Part shown: positions 20,178 to 29,380 of the stretch, piece by piece
Position numbering within the stretch: position 1 is the first letter of the stretch
How the letters are laid out: each line of letters opens with the position of its first letter
DNA from: an uncultured Polaribacter sp.
GTDB taxonomy: Bacteria; Bacteroidota; Bacteroidia; Flavobacteriales; Flavobacteriaceae
Direction of reading: 5' to 3'
NCBI GenBank assembly: GCA_913047375.1
Contig: CAJWTV010000011.1
Span: forward strand, 1 to 42,987
Length of the DNA stretch: 42,987 nucleotides
Program-made: the position numbers and the translations under genes
Notes under the pieces: generated by a model
What the model was told of the DNA's origin: nothing
Database searches by the model: none
Seen by the model: only the letters and a program-made list of their open reading frames with translations

Positions 20178-22526
20178 TTAGAATTTAAAAGTAGCACCTA
20201 CTAGAAAGTTTCTTGTTGCTTGAGGATAATAACCTGCACCATCTAAAGTAGTTGTAACTCCAGATTCTGACCAGTTGTCATCATAGGTATAATAATAACC
20301 ATTACCTACATATTGTTTATCAAAAATATTGTTTATTAAAAGAGAAAATACTACCGATTTAAAAATTCTTTTCGGTTTTAATTCATAAACTACATTTAAA
20401 TCAGTGGTAAAAAAACTATTTAAAACATCATTAGTAGAAATCGCACTACTGAAATTACTCATATATTGTTTGCTTACATATTTAGATAAAAATGAGATTT
20501 GTAAGTTTTCTTTAGGTTGATATGTAAATATATTTCCAATAATAATATCAGGCGAGAATGATAAATCGGTATTACCTATTAGTTCAGGTGTGAGAATATC
20601 GTCTCTAGTAATAAAGAAGGATCTGTTCTTATTTGAACTAAATGTTGCGTTGGGCCTTACAGATAACTTATCGCTTAAGCGAATATCTGCATCAATTTCT
20701 AGACCTAATCGGTAACTACTTCCAGAAGTAGCTCTAATTGGCGCTCCAACATCATCGATACCACCAGTTAGTACTAACTGGTTTTCGTAATCCATATAGT
20801 AAATATTTGTATTTAGCTTGATATTTTCATTCTTTGAACGCCAACCAAATTCAAAATCATTTAAGGTCTCTGGAGTAGTAATTTTACGTACAAAATCGTT
20901 CCTATTTGGTTCTCTATTTGCTACTGCAAAAGAAGTATATAAGTTATTTTTTTCATCAACCTTATATGTAAAACCAAACTTTGGATTAAAGAAATTAAGT
21001 TTAGCATCTACATCAATTGTTTTAAGATCACTTGTAATTCCTTTTGTTTGATAACCGACAAATCTCCCCTGTAAATCAATATATGCGGATAACTTATCTG
21101 AAATACTAAAAGTTGTTTTTGCAAAAACAGAAAAATCTGTTTTCTTAGCATCAGAAAAATAATAGCGATCCCTAATATTTACATTTGGTGCTAGATCTTC
21201 ACCCCAAATTACTTCTCCAAAATGATCTCCACTATAATTAGAATAAGAAACTCCAGAGATAACTTTCACTTTTTCACTTTTATAAGTTGTATTAAAATTT
21301 AATACATAGAAATCATTTTCTAACCAACGTCTTACAATTACATCACTCCCATCATTAATTAAGTTATTAAAGTCTGCAGAACTTTCTTCCTCTTTATATT
21401 GTTCAAAAAAACCTGCACCTGAGGTATAATTTAATCCAACATTTGTAGACCATTTTTCATTTAACTTTTCATTCCAGTGTAATTGATAATGATTCTGATT
21501 ATAATTATCTGTTTCATTATCATATGTATATGGGTTTTGTCTTCTGTCCTGGTTTAACTCATCTAAAGTTAAACCATACCAAGCTTGATAAGTTTTTTCT
21601 TCACCACCAAATGTAACTGCTTTTATTAGTGTGTTTTCGTCTGTGTAGCTTGCTTGTAAATAGTATGATTTTAAATTTGCAAATGCTCTATCAACATAAC
21701 CATCAGAGGAGATATTAGATAAACGTCCAGCAATTTCAATTTGATCATTAATTTTTCCTGTACTAAATTTCAGTGTGTGCTTTCGGGTATTGAATGAACC
21801 AAAAGAGTTTGATATTTCTCCATAAGCATCCTGTGAAATTGCGTCTGTTAAAATATTTAGGCTTGCACCAAAAGCACCAGATCCATTAGTAGAGGTTCCA
21901 ACTCCACGTTGTAATTGTAAATTTTGGGTTGATGAAGCAAAATCCCCTAAATTTACCCAGAATGTTCCATGACTTTCTGCATCATTATAGGGAATACCGT
22001 TTATGGTAACATTAATACGTTCTCCATTAGATCCACGAACACTCATATATGAGTAACCTACTCCTGCTCCTGCATCTGAAGAAGAAACAACAGAAGGCAT
22101 GTAGTTTAATAAAATTGGAATATCCTGACCCAAATTTCGTTTTGAAATTTCATTTTTTGATAAATTAGAAAATGTTATAGGTATATCTGTATTTACTCGA
22201 ACCGCAGATACTAAAACTTCTTCAAGAATATTTTCCAATGAAATTAATTGGATTAGAATCTTTTCATTTTGATTGATTTTTCTATAAGAATAATCGGTCT
22301 TAAACCCAACATAGGAGACTTCAATATTAAAGTCGCCCTCGGGAACAAGTAATGTAAATTTACCTTGAGTATTTGTTGAGGTTCCTTTGTTAAGTTTTTT
22401 AATCTGAATCGTCGCACCAAATAAAGGTTTTTGATTTTCATCGACAACACTTCCAGAAATTTTAAATAATTGGGCGTTTACAACTATACTTGTAAACAAG
22501 AATAAAAAAATGATATTTTTTTTCAT
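20178..22526 (-). CDS. TonB-dependent outer-membrane receptor, probably for thiamine
   Basis: A 782-residue receptor. The signal peptide ends VNAQ (residue 19). Residues about 23-110 form a CarboxypepD_reg-like domain (SGSVVDENQKPLFGATIQIK...VSYVGFKTDYSYR), common in Bacteroidota receptors. The plug follows (about 120-230, with SVRGSNGERINVTINGIPYNDAESHG), then a 22-strand-type barrel ending in Phe (GATFKF). The leader contains a TPP riboswitch, so expression should fall when thiamine diphosphate is plentiful; the expected ligand is thus thiamine or a precursor. No TonB box can be assigned with confidence. A permease and kinase gene lie just upstream. The sugar-receptor partner SusD is absent. 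Confidence 0.92.
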   Translation of the reverse strand: MKKNIIFLFLFTSIVVNAQLFKISGSVVDENQKPLFGATIQIKKLNKGTSTNTQGKFTLLVPEGDFNIEVSYVGFKTDYSYRKINQNEKILIQLISLENILEEVLVSAVRVNTDIPITFSNLSKNEISKRNLGQDIPILLNYMPSVVSSSDAGAGVGYSYMSVRGSNGERINVTINGIPYNDAESHGTFWVNLGDFASSTQNLQLQRGVGTSTNGSGAFGASLNILTDAISQDAYGEISNSFGSFNTRKHTLKFSTGKINDQIEIAGRLSNISSDGYVDRAFANLKSYYLQASYTDENTLIKAVTFGGEEKTYQAWYGLTLDELNQDRRQNPYTYDNETDNYNQNHYQLHWNEKLNEKWSTNVGLNYTSGAGFFEQYKEEESSADFNNLINDGSDVIVRRWLENDFYVLNFNTTYKSEKVKVISGVSYSNYSGDHFGEVIWGEDLAPNVNIRDRYYFSDAKKTDFSVFAKTTFSISDKLSAYIDLQGRFVGYQTKGITSDLKTIDVDAKLNFFNPKFGFTYKVDEKNNLYTSFAVANREPNRNDFVRKITTPETLNDFEFGWRSKNENIKLNTNIYYMDYENQLVLTGGIDDVGAPIRATSGSSYRLGLEIDADIRLSDKLSVRPNATFSSNKNRSFFITRDDILTPELIGNTDLSFSPDIIIGNIFTYQPKENLQISFLSKYVSKQYMSNFSSAISTNDVLNSFFTTDLNVVYELKPKRIFKSVVFSLLINNIFDKQYVGNGYYYTYDDNWSESGVTTTLDGAGYYPQATRNFLVGATFKF

Positions 22527-22614
22527 TTTAAAAAAAATTAAAACGAATAAAAAGAGGTAATTACTCTTATTGTTAATATTGAATAATTAATTTTTAACAC
22601 CATTATTGGTGTAA

Positions 22615-22690
22615 CTCAGTCCCTAAACAGCATTATCTGTTCTAGGTTCATTGGGTATGATCTCAGCCGATTTAGGCACCCCTTTATGAG
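22615..22690 (-). promoter_or_regulatory. TPP riboswitch (THI box) upstream of the TonB receptor
   Basis: On the minus strand all conserved TPP-aptamer blocks appear in order: GGGGTGCC (22682-22675), CTGAGA (22666-22661), ACCC (22656-22653), GAACCT (22649-22644), GATAATGC (22637-22630), TAGGGA (22625-22620). P1 closes as CTCA (22690-22687) with TGAG (22618-22615). About 88 bases follow before the receptor ATG. They hold a small hairpin ACACC/GGTGT (22612-22597) and an AAGAG/CTCTT hairpin followed by T residues near 22565-22545. Either could be the switch, but neither is a strong terminator, so transcriptional versus translational control cannot be decided. Confidence 0.95.
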
Positions 22691-22697
22691 AACAATG

Positions 22698-22705
22698 CAA
22701 AGTTA
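22698..22705 (-). promoter_or_regulatory. -7 promoter box feeding the TPP riboswitch
   Basis: Minus-strand TAACTTTG fits TANNTTTG and ends eight bases before the P1 helix of the riboswitch, placing transcription start almost at the aptamer. It means the receptor has its own promoter, separate from the genes upstream. Confidence 0.6.
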
Positions 22706-22743
22706 GGGTAGAATTTTTTAATAGGAAAATAAAAGTGAGTTTT

Positions 22744-23148
22744 TTAATCGAATTTAGGTTTTTTACGAAGTACTTTTTTTACGGATATTCTTTTTTTTGA
22801 TTCAGATTTTTTCCGAATAGAAGCCCTACTCGGTTTGGTGGCTCTTCTTCTTTTAGTTTGAGTAAGCCCTGTTTTTAAAAGTTCTAGAAATTTTTTAATT
22901 GCAATATCTTTATTCCTGTGTTGAGACCTTGTCTGTTCACAGTAAATAATAATATTATTTTCTTTTGTTATTTTTGCAGATAATTTTTTGATTAGAAGCA
23001 GTTTTTGCTCTTTTGATAAAGAAATTGAGTCTTCTAGGTTGAAAGTCAATTCAATTTTAGAAGATACTTTGTTTACGTGTTGCCCTCCAGCTCCAGAGCT
23101 TCTGGAGGCTTTAAAACGGAGTTCTTTTAAAATATCTTCTGAGTTCAT
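22744..23148 (-). CDS. arfB: Ribosome-rescue peptidyl-tRNA hydrolase ArfB (YaeJ)
   Basis: A 134-residue release-factor-like protein that frees stalled ribosomes lacking a stop codon. The GGQ catalytic loop is at residues 21-23 within SSGAGGQHVNKVSS, followed by IELTFNL. There is no codon-recognition domain, and the protein ends in a Lys/Arg-rich tail (about 100-134) that in ArfB fits the empty mRNA channel. Length is typical. Its ATG overlaps the stop of the kinase gene (TAATG), so it is translated from the same mRNA; its function seems unrelated to the neighbours. Confidence 0.95.
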   Translation of the reverse strand: MNSEDILKELRFKASRSSGAGGQHVNKVSSKIELTFNLEDSISLSKEQKLLLIKKLSAKITKENNIIIYCEQTRSQHRNKDIAIKKFLELLKTGLTQTKRRRATKPSRASIRKKSESKKRISVKKVLRKKPKFD

Positions 23149-23798
23149 TAATGCTTAACTGAATTTTCTAAATTTTTTTCAGAAAGATTAATTTCTGAAT
23201 CAATAATAGAATCAGAAAACGAGTACAAGTTATTTTTACTCGCAATAATTTTATCAATAGCCTTACTTGCTGTATCTAAACGTGTTTCTTTATCACCCTT
23301 TAGAAGGATATAATTTTTATTGTATTTTTTTAATGCATTTTCAAAAGCAGTAAACATTTCTAAGCGTGATTCGGGCCTATCTCTCAAGTCATCTTCTTCC
23401 CAAGGGGTGTCTATGTAGGTTAATAGATATAAATCATATTGATTTTTTAGAGCAGCATTATTTAGTTTTTCTTCAACATAACCTCCATAATATTCCTCAG
23501 AATATACTTTTGTTTCCAATAAATCAGTATCACAAATCAACACTTTATCTGCTTTTTTTGCTAATTTATTTTCTAAATGTATTTGCCCTATTGCGATGGG
23601 TATTAAGTCAGAGGCTTCACAAGTTTTACGTTCATTGTTCCATTTTTTTTGCAAATACTGTCTTGCAAATTCTGGTGTCCAAACCGTATTGTAATGTCGT
23701 GCTAATTGTTTAGAAATCGTTGTTTTACCAGTAGATTCTGGACCAAATAAAACAACTTTAACTAAGTTAATTGATTTCTGTTTAAGTTCTTTTTCCAT
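23148..23798 (-). CDS. NadR-like P-loop kinase, candidate thiamine or nicotinamide riboside kinase
   Basis: A 216-residue P-loop protein resembling the ribosylnicotinamide-kinase half of NadR: Walker A GPESTGKT (19-26), PEFARQYLQKKW (39-50), VLICDTDLLETKVYSEEYYGG with the Walker-B-like Asp, a lid with RDRPESRLEMF, and a C-terminal acidic tail unlike NadR. There is no adenylyltransferase domain. It overlaps pnuC by 37 bases, so permease and kinase are one unit: the permease lets a vitamin in and the kinase traps it. The nearby TPP riboswitch points to thiamine; family precedent points to nicotinamide riboside. Sequence alone cannot decide. Confidence 0.82.
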   Translation of the reverse strand: MEKELKQKSINLVKVVLFGPESTGKTTISKQLARHYNTVWTPEFARQYLQKKWNNERKTCEASDLIPIAIGQIHLENKLAKKADKVLICDTDLLETKVYSEEYYGGYVEEKLNNAALKNQYDLYLLTYIDTPWEEDDLRDRPESRLEMFTAFENALKKYNKNYILLKGDKETRLDTASKAIDKIIASKNNLYSFSDSIIDSEINLSEKNLENSVKH

Positions 23799-24391
23799 GC
23801 TAAATAACCAAAAATGGCGATAAATGTAAATCCTAAATATTGAAAACTAGTAAATGTAAAACCTTTATAAAAATATAAAGGTATAGAAATGATGTCTCCT
23901 ATAATCCAAAACACCCAATTTTCTATCTTACGCTTTGCCATTAGCCACATTCCTACAAAGAAAATTGCAGTGGTAAAAGTGTCAACATATGCAACCCAAT
24001 TCACCCATTTACCAGAAGTGTTATAAACAAAATAAACAAAAAATAAAGTGGCAATAAATATAAAACCCGCAATTTTATTTTCTATTAAAGTCATTTTAGA
24101 AATTTGAGTAACAGACTTTTGATCATTTTTACGTGTCCAAATATACCAGCCGTAAACACTCATTATAAAATAGTAGATATTAATCATCATATCTCCTAAA
24201 AGCCCCCATTTTAAAAGTAAATAAACAAAAATAGAAGTACTAATCATTCCAGTGGGGAACACTAAAATATTATTTTGTTTTGAAAACCAAACAGATGAAA
24301 AACCAAAAATCACAGCAATAATTTCCAGTGTAATATCTATTGTTGAATAGGTTTTGTATTCTAAAAAAAAGAATTCAAAGATTTCTGACAT
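23762..24391 (-). CDS. PnuC-family vitamin permease (PnuT-like)
   Basis: A 209-residue integral membrane protein with about seven hydrophobic segments and PnuC family signatures: IYYFIMSVYGWYIW (about 74-87), NWVAYVDTFTTAIFFVGMWLMAKRKIENW (about 134-162), FWIIGDIISIPLYFYKG (163-179), FTFIAIFGYLAWKK near the end. PnuC proteins are facilitated-diffusion carriers whose substrate is trapped by a cytoplasmic kinase, and a kinase gene overlaps its 3' end. PnuC members linked to TPP riboswitches (PnuT) carry thiamine, and here a TPP riboswitch lies two genes downstream. No THI box is seen in the 100 bases upstream of pnuC itself. Confidence 0.92.
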   Translation of the reverse strand: MSEIFEFFFLEYKTYSTIDITLEIIAVIFGFSSVWFSKQNNILVFPTGMISTSIFVYLLLKWGLLGDMMINIYYFIMSVYGWYIWTRKNDQKSVTQISKMTLIENKIAGFIFIATLFFVYFVYNTSGKWVNWVAYVDTFTTAIFFVGMWLMAKRKIENWVFWIIGDIISIPLYFYKGFTFTSFQYLGFTFIAIFGYLAWKKNLNRNQLT

Positions 24392-24490
24392 TGTTTTTTT
24401 TTATAAGATCAAAAGTAAGAAGTTCCTATGAATTTTAATGTCTTTATTTAGAAGATTTATAAATTTCTAAAATCTGATATTAGACTAATT

Positions 24491-25117
24491 TCAATAAGCA
24501 AAAACACATGTAAAACCATCAAATTCTATAAATTCAATTTTGTAAGTAAAATTTTCTCCATTAAAACGAATTACACCTATAGTTTCCTTTGCTATAAATT
24601 TGAAATCATTAATATGAATATGGTGTAAGAATAATAGTTTTCTCTTTCCATATATTTTATATAAGCTCTCTTTTGCCCCCCAAACAATTGTTAGTTTACT
24701 TATTAACGCTTCTGAATTTGCAATAGTTTTGTATTCCTCAATCGGAGTAAATTTGTGTGCAATTTTTAAAATTTTTTCTCGCTGTTTTTCAATATCTATT
24801 CCAACTTTTAAATCATCAGAAATAATAATTGCGGAAAATATAAATGAGTGAGATATGGAAATAAACTTACCGTCTTTTAAATGCGGCTTACCTTCTTTAT
24901 CATAAATTAAATCAAAATCAGAATAACCAACTTCTTTTAATAAATATCGAATACTTAGAAATCCTTTTTGATGTAATTCAGATTTCATAGATTGCATTCG
25001 AGTTGAACTATTCTTAGATAGTAAAATGCCTGATGATAATTCAGAAATAGATTCTTCAATATTCCAAATCAGTACTTTAGTAGTCTGATTTACCTTTATT
25101 GTTTTATAAAGAGCCAT
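24491..25117 (-). CDS. 4'-phosphopantetheinyl transferase (Sfp-type)
   Basis: A 208-residue Sfp/AcpT-superfamily protein that transfers phosphopantetheine from CoA to a carrier-protein serine. The metal-binding motif GIDIE gives Asp108 and Glu110, and WGAKESLYK (146-154) supplies Glu150 and Lys153. The N-terminal half contains HQKGFLSIRYLL and the CoA-contacting KPHL...ISISHS. It may be the general enzyme activating fatty-acid ACP or a secondary-metabolite carrier; no carrier gene is nearby. It is divergent from ahcY with a 63-base shared promoter region. A one-mismatch TANNTTTG (TATATTTA) lies on its strand. Confidence 0.92.
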   Translation of the reverse strand: MALYKTIKVNQTTKVLIWNIEESISELSSGILLSKNSSTRMQSMKSELHQKGFLSIRYLLKEVGYSDFDLIYDKEGKPHLKDGKFISISHSFIFSAIIISDDLKVGIDIEKQREKILKIAHKFTPIEEYKTIANSEALISKLTIVWGAKESLYKIYGKRKLLFLHHIHINDFKFIAKETIGVIRFNGENFTYKIEFIEFDGFTCVFAY

Positions 25118-25137
25118 ATTTTTTAAAATGGATTTTG

Positions 25138-25145
25138 TAACTTTG
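25138..25145 (+). promoter_or_regulatory. -7 promoter box of ahcY
   Basis: TAACTTTG, a perfect TANNTTTG, lies 35 bases before the ahcY ATG. No well-spaced TTG -33 element is present. Confidence 0.5.
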
Positions 25146-25180
25146 CACCTCTAAAAATTAGAATATAAATATACATAAAT

Positions 25181-26488
25181 ATGAGTTCAATTACATCATA
25201 CGTACCTTTCAAAGTAAAAGATATTTCTTTAGCAGATTGGGGAAGAAAAGAAATGGATTTGGCAGAAGCAGAAATGCCAGGTTTAATGAGTTTAAGAGAA
25301 GAGTATGGTGACAGCCAACCTTTAAAAGGTGCAAGAATTGCAGGTTGTTTACACATGACAATCCAAACGGCAATTTTAATAGAAACGCTGCAAGCTTTAG
25401 GTGCAGAGGTTACTTGGAGTTCATGTAATATTTTTTCTACACAAGATCAAGCTGCTGCTGCTATTGCTGCAACAGGAACTTCTGTTTATGCTTGGAAAGG
25501 TATGAACGAAGAAGAATTTGATTGGTGTATTGAGCAAACCTTATTTTTCGGAGAAGATAAAAAACCCTTAAATATGATTTTAGATGATGGTGGTGATTTA
25601 ACTAATATGGTTTTAGATCGTTATCCAGAACTAGCTGAAGGAATCAATGGGTTATCAGAAGAAACAACTACTGGTGTTCACAGGTTATATGAGCGTGTAA
25701 AAAACGGGACACTTCCAATGCCAGCTATTAATATTAATGACTCTGTAACAAAATCTAAGTTTGATAACAAATATGGTTGTAAAGAATCTGCAGTAGATGC
25801 AATTCGTAGAGCAACAGATATTATGTTAGCAGGAAAACGTGTAACTGTTTGTGGTTATGGTGATGTTGGTAAAGGAACAGCAGCTTCTTTTAAAGGAGCA
25901 GGTTCTATTGTAACAGTTACAGAAATAGATCCTATTTGTGCCCTGCAAGCTGCAATGGACGGTTTTGAAGTTAAGAAATTAGAAACAGTGGTATCAAATT
26001 CTGATATTATAATTACAACTACAGGAAATAAAGATATTGTACGCGCAGAACATTTTGAAGCAATGAAAGACAAGGTTATTGTTGCTAATATTGGTCACTT
26101 TGATAATGAAATCGATGTACCTTATCTAAATGCAAATAGCGAAAAAATTGAAATTAAGCCTCAAGTAGATAAATACAATATCAACGGAAAAGATATTATT
26201 TTATTAGCAGAAGGACGTTTAGTTAATCTAGGTTGTGCAACTGGGCATCCAAGTTTTGTAATGTCTAATTCATTTACAAATCAAACACTAGCACAAATGG
26301 AACTTTGGAACAATGCTAAAGCTTACGGAAACGAAGTATATATGTTACCAAAGCATTTAGATGAAAAAGTAGCTTTTTTACACTTAGAGAAAATTGGTGT
26401 AGAGTTGACGGAGTTACGTGAGGATCAAGCGGCTTATATTGGTGTAACTCAAAAGGGACCATACAAACCTGAACATTATAGATATTAA
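25181..26488 (+). CDS. ahcY: Adenosylhomocysteinase (S-adenosylhomocysteine hydrolase)
   Basis: AhcY splits S-adenosylhomocysteine to adenosine and homocysteine, clearing the product inhibitor of SAM methyltransferases. The 435-residue protein shows the substrate-domain block [21 protein letters not shown], the [15 protein letters not shown] segment, GVHRLYER, the NAD-binding loop [12 protein letters not shown] (about 222-233), [13 protein letters not shown], and the C-terminal KPEHYRY that closes over NAD of a neighbouring subunit. All are typical. A single-gene unit with a terminator at 26510-26540. Confidence 0.98.
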   Translation: MSSITSYVPFKVKDISLADWGRKEMDLAEAEMPGLMSLREEYGDSQPLKGARIAGCLHMTIQTAILIETLQALGAEVTWSSCNIFSTQDQAAAAIAATGTSVYAWKGMNEEEFDWCIEQTLFFGEDKKPLNMILDDGGDLTNMVLDRYPELAEGINGLSEETTTGVHRLYERVKNGTLPMPAININDSVTKSKFDNKYGCKESAVDAIRRATDIMLAGKRVTVCGYGDVGKGTAASFKGAGSIVTVTEIDPICALQAAMDGFEVKKLETVVSNSDIIITTTGNKDIVRAEHFEAMKDKVIVANIGHFDNEIDVPYLNANSEKIEIKPQVDKYNINGKDIILLAEGRLVNLGCATGHPSFVMSNSFTNQTLAQMELWNNAKAYGNEVYMLPKHLDEKVAFLHLEKIGVELTELREDQAAYIGVTQKGPYKPEHYRY

Positions 26489-26509
26489 TATTTTGTTATT
26501 TATAACCAC

Positions 26510-26540
26510 AAAACTCTTGCATTCATTTGTAAGAGTTTTT
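26510..26540 (+). terminator. Intrinsic terminator after ahcY
   Basis: AAAACTCTT pairs with AAGAGTTTT across a 12-base loop and runs into T residues, 20 bases after the stop. The convergent ppc gene ends at 26674, so it may serve both directions, though the minus-strand tail is less T-rich. Confidence 0.75.
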
Positions 26541-26673
26541 CTTATTTAAATCATTGACTAGTTTTTAAATATCTCTATTATATAAAAACAAAAGATTCTA
26601 TTTGGATGATCGTTACCCTTTTATGCTATTTGGAGTAGAGTTATTTTACTTTTTTCAGCAATAAAGTAAACTT

Positions 26674-29253
26674 CTATGCAGAATTTCTACTTGCATTAAT
26701 ATTTCCAAACAGGGAGCGAGTTACTATTTTTTCATAAACAGCTAACTCATCTTCATTTCCAGGATTTTTTTGTAATTCTTGAATTTTTTTCAACGCATAT
26801 TGCTGGATGGTTAATAATGGCAGAACAATTTGCTCCCTTACTTTAATAGAGGCTTTCCCCTCCGGAAAATTTTCCATTAGCTCTTTCTGACCAGAAAGTT
26901 TTAAAAGTAATCGTTTAGTAGTTTTGTACTCTTCGAAAATAATTTTCCAGAAATCTCCATATTCTTGATCTTCTGACATGTATGCAGTTAGGCCAAAAAA
27001 AGATTTTGTTAAACTCATCATACTATTTTCTAATAAAGTTTTAAAAAAATCAGATGAGTTATAAAATTCGATAACATCTTCAAATTTGTTTGCATCTTCG
27101 TATTTTTTTAAGGCACTTCCAACACCGAAAAAACCGGGTACATTTTGCTTTAATTGACTCCAACTTCCAACAAACGGTATAGCCCTTAATGCAGAGAAAT
27201 CTAAAGAAGAAGATGAAGAACGCTTACTTGGTCTACTACCAATATTTGTTTTTGCATAATATTTTAAAGTACTCATTTCTTCTAAATAAGGTAAAAATTT
27301 AGGATGATTCTTAAAATCTACATATGCTTTGTAACTTGTAGTTGCTAAATCTTCAATAATTATTCTATGTGAATCATTTAATTGATTTTTAGTAAAAACT
27401 TCGTTTTTAATACCCGAACTTAATAATTGTTCTAAGTTATACTGTGAAGAATTTAAAGTTCCAAAATTTGAACTAATTGTTTGTCCTTGAATAGTCAATT
27501 GAATTTCTTTGTCTTCAATAGTAGGACCTAAAGAGGCATAAAATTGATGAGTTTTTCCTCCCCCTCTGGCTGGTGGTCCACCACGACCGTCAAAGAAAAT
27601 CACATCAATCTCAAATTCTCTAGAAACTCTTGTCAATGCTTCTTTTGCTTTAAAAATACCCCAATTTGCCATTAAATACCCTCCATCTTTTGTTCCGTCA
27701 GAAAAACCTAGCATAATAGTTTGTTTGTTTTTTCTATTGATTAAATGGTTTCTATAGGCCTTATTAGAATATAATGTTCGCATAACTTTTTCTGCATTTC
27801 CTAAATCCTCTACAGTTTCAAAAAGTGGAATAACATCTACGGTTAATTCATTTTCGAAACCACATAAATTTAGCATTGCAAATGTTTCCATTACATTTAA
27901 TGCTGTTTGGTTATTGCTAATAATATAACGGTTTGCACCGCGTTCACCATTTCTTTTCTGAATAGTCCTAAGGGCATAAATTGATTCTATAGTTTTTATA
28001 GACATTTCGTCTGATAAAACACTAGAATCAATAGTTCCTTTTACTAATGATAATATTTCAATTTGTTCTTTTTCTGAAAGGAGTTGATAATTATCAGGGA
28101 AGATTTTGTCACCACTTTTAAGAAGGTCATTAACAATCTGTGAAAAGGCTTGGTGATGAACTCGACTATCTTGTCTAATATCTAAAGTTGCAAAGTGAAA
28201 ACCGAAAATTCGAACTTTATTTATAAAATCATTTAATTCATTAATAAATAAAGATTGATGTTTAGTTTTAATAATATCTCTTGCTATCTCTAATTCTTCT
28301 AATAGTATTTTTTGAGAAAAATTAATTTTAGTATAGCTTCTAATAACATGTTTATAAAGTCTTTTTTCAATACGATTTAAAATTTCGTTTACACCACTAA
28401 AAGTAAAACGTCTCTTTAAGCGTCTGATATCTTTATGATAGTTCCTCAAAATAGTTTGACGTAATCTCTCTGCAACATCTAATGTAATTTTTGTAGTCAC
28501 AAAAGGATTGCCATCTCTGTCTCCTCCTGGCCAAAAACCAAGATCTATAATTTCATTATCAATTTTATTTCCATCAAAAATATTTGATTCAATATAGTTA
28601 TGGATCTTACTGATAGAGTGATAAAAAACATTTTCTAAATACCAAATTAAGCTAACTGCTTCATCATAAGGTGTTGGTTTTTCCTTCTTAAAAAAAGGTG
28701 TTTTCCCTAATTGAGCTAATAAATCTTTGATTAACAATAAATTATTATTTTGAATAGCTCTGTCTAAATCAGTTATAATTCCTAAAATCTCTCCAGGATA
28801 AAACTGTGTAGGGTGCGCTGTTAAAACGATACGCACCTTAAAATCTTTTAAATATCTCTGAAGCTCCTCTTTTTTATCTTTGGAAAATGCTCTTTCTTTA
28901 GAGCTTCTAAGCGTTCCAATTCCATCCATATTATTTACAATTGGGAAAGCAGCGTCCTCAATTGCATCAAATAAAACGACTTGACGTTCGATATACTGAA
29001 TAAAACGAAAAAGTAGATTTTTTTTCTCTTCCTCTGATGGATTTTCTTGATATTTATTAAAAAATAATTCTACAATTTCTGTAGGATTTTTTCCTTCTTT
29101 AAATCCCTTCTTACAAACTTCATGAAATAATGGCAATAGTACACCAGTATCGCTTATTGTATCAAATGGTAGAGTCATAAAAATACTATTATAAATTTGG
29201 TATTTAGACAATACATTTTCGTTAAATCGAGACAATTTTGGTAATACAGGCAT
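26674..29253 (-). CDS. ppc: Phosphoenolpyruvate carboxylase
   Basis: PPC carboxylates phosphoenolpyruvate to oxaloacetate to refill the TCA cycle. The 859-residue protein has the key blocks in order: LTAHPTQ (catalytic His147), GFWPGGDRDGNP, GFSDGTKDGGYLMANW, FFDGRGGPPARGGGKTHQF, TIQGQTISSNFG, and RAIPFVGSWSQ. The glycine-rich loop reads FDGRGG where the E. coli enzyme has FHGRGG, and AHPTQ replaces AHPTE; I believe these variants are usual in the Bacteroidota form, and the rest is intact. The last residues (RNSA) end at the expected position. Stand-alone gene, about 130 bases from its upstream neighbour. Confidence 0.95.
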   Translation of the reverse strand: MPVLPKLSRFNENVLSKYQIYNSIFMTLPFDTISDTGVLLPLFHEVCKKGFKEGKNPTEIVELFFNKYQENPSEEEKKNLLFRFIQYIERQVVLFDAIEDAAFPIVNNMDGIGTLRSSKERAFSKDKKEELQRYLKDFKVRIVLTAHPTQFYPGEILGIITDLDRAIQNNNLLLIKDLLAQLGKTPFFKKEKPTPYDEAVSLIWYLENVFYHSISKIHNYIESNIFDGNKIDNEIIDLGFWPGGDRDGNPFVTTKITLDVAERLRQTILRNYHKDIRRLKRRFTFSGVNEILNRIEKRLYKHVIRSYTKINFSQKILLEELEIARDIIKTKHQSLFINELNDFINKVRIFGFHFATLDIRQDSRVHHQAFSQIVNDLLKSGDKIFPDNYQLLSEKEQIEILSLVKGTIDSSVLSDEMSIKTIESIYALRTIQKRNGERGANRYIISNNQTALNVMETFAMLNLCGFENELTVDVIPLFETVEDLGNAEKVMRTLYSNKAYRNHLINRKNKQTIMLGFSDGTKDGGYLMANWGIFKAKEALTRVSREFEIDVIFFDGRGGPPARGGGKTHQFYASLGPTIEDKEIQLTIQGQTISSNFGTLNSSQYNLEQLLSSGIKNEVFTKNQLNDSHRIIIEDLATTSYKAYVDFKNHPKFLPYLEEMSTLKYYAKTNIGSRPSKRSSSSSLDFSALRAIPFVGSWSQLKQNVPGFFGVGSALKKYEDANKFEDVIEFYNSSDFFKTLLENSMMSLTKSFFGLTAYMSEDQEYGDFWKIIFEEYKTTKRLLLKLSGQKELMENFPEGKASIKVREQIVLPLLTIQQYALKKIQELQKNPGNEDELAVYEKIVTRSLFGNINASRNSA

Positions 29254-29380
29254 TTTATAAAGCTTTAGAATTAAAATTACAAAAAAACAAAAAATACAGA
29301 CAGTGTTTATTTACTAATAATCTTTAGATTATTTAGGTAATTCATTTATATTGGATCAATTTTAGAGAAAATAACAACTC

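Noticed and set aside
24392..24490. Possible second THI box upstream of pnuC
   Set aside because: I looked for CTGAGA, ACCC, GAACCT and GATAATGC blocks on the minus strand and found none.
29315..29332. AATAATCT/AGATTATT inverted repeat between ppc and the small secreted protein gene
   Set aside because: Only AT-rich pairing with a two-base loop and no T run after it; probably chance in this composition rather than a terminator.
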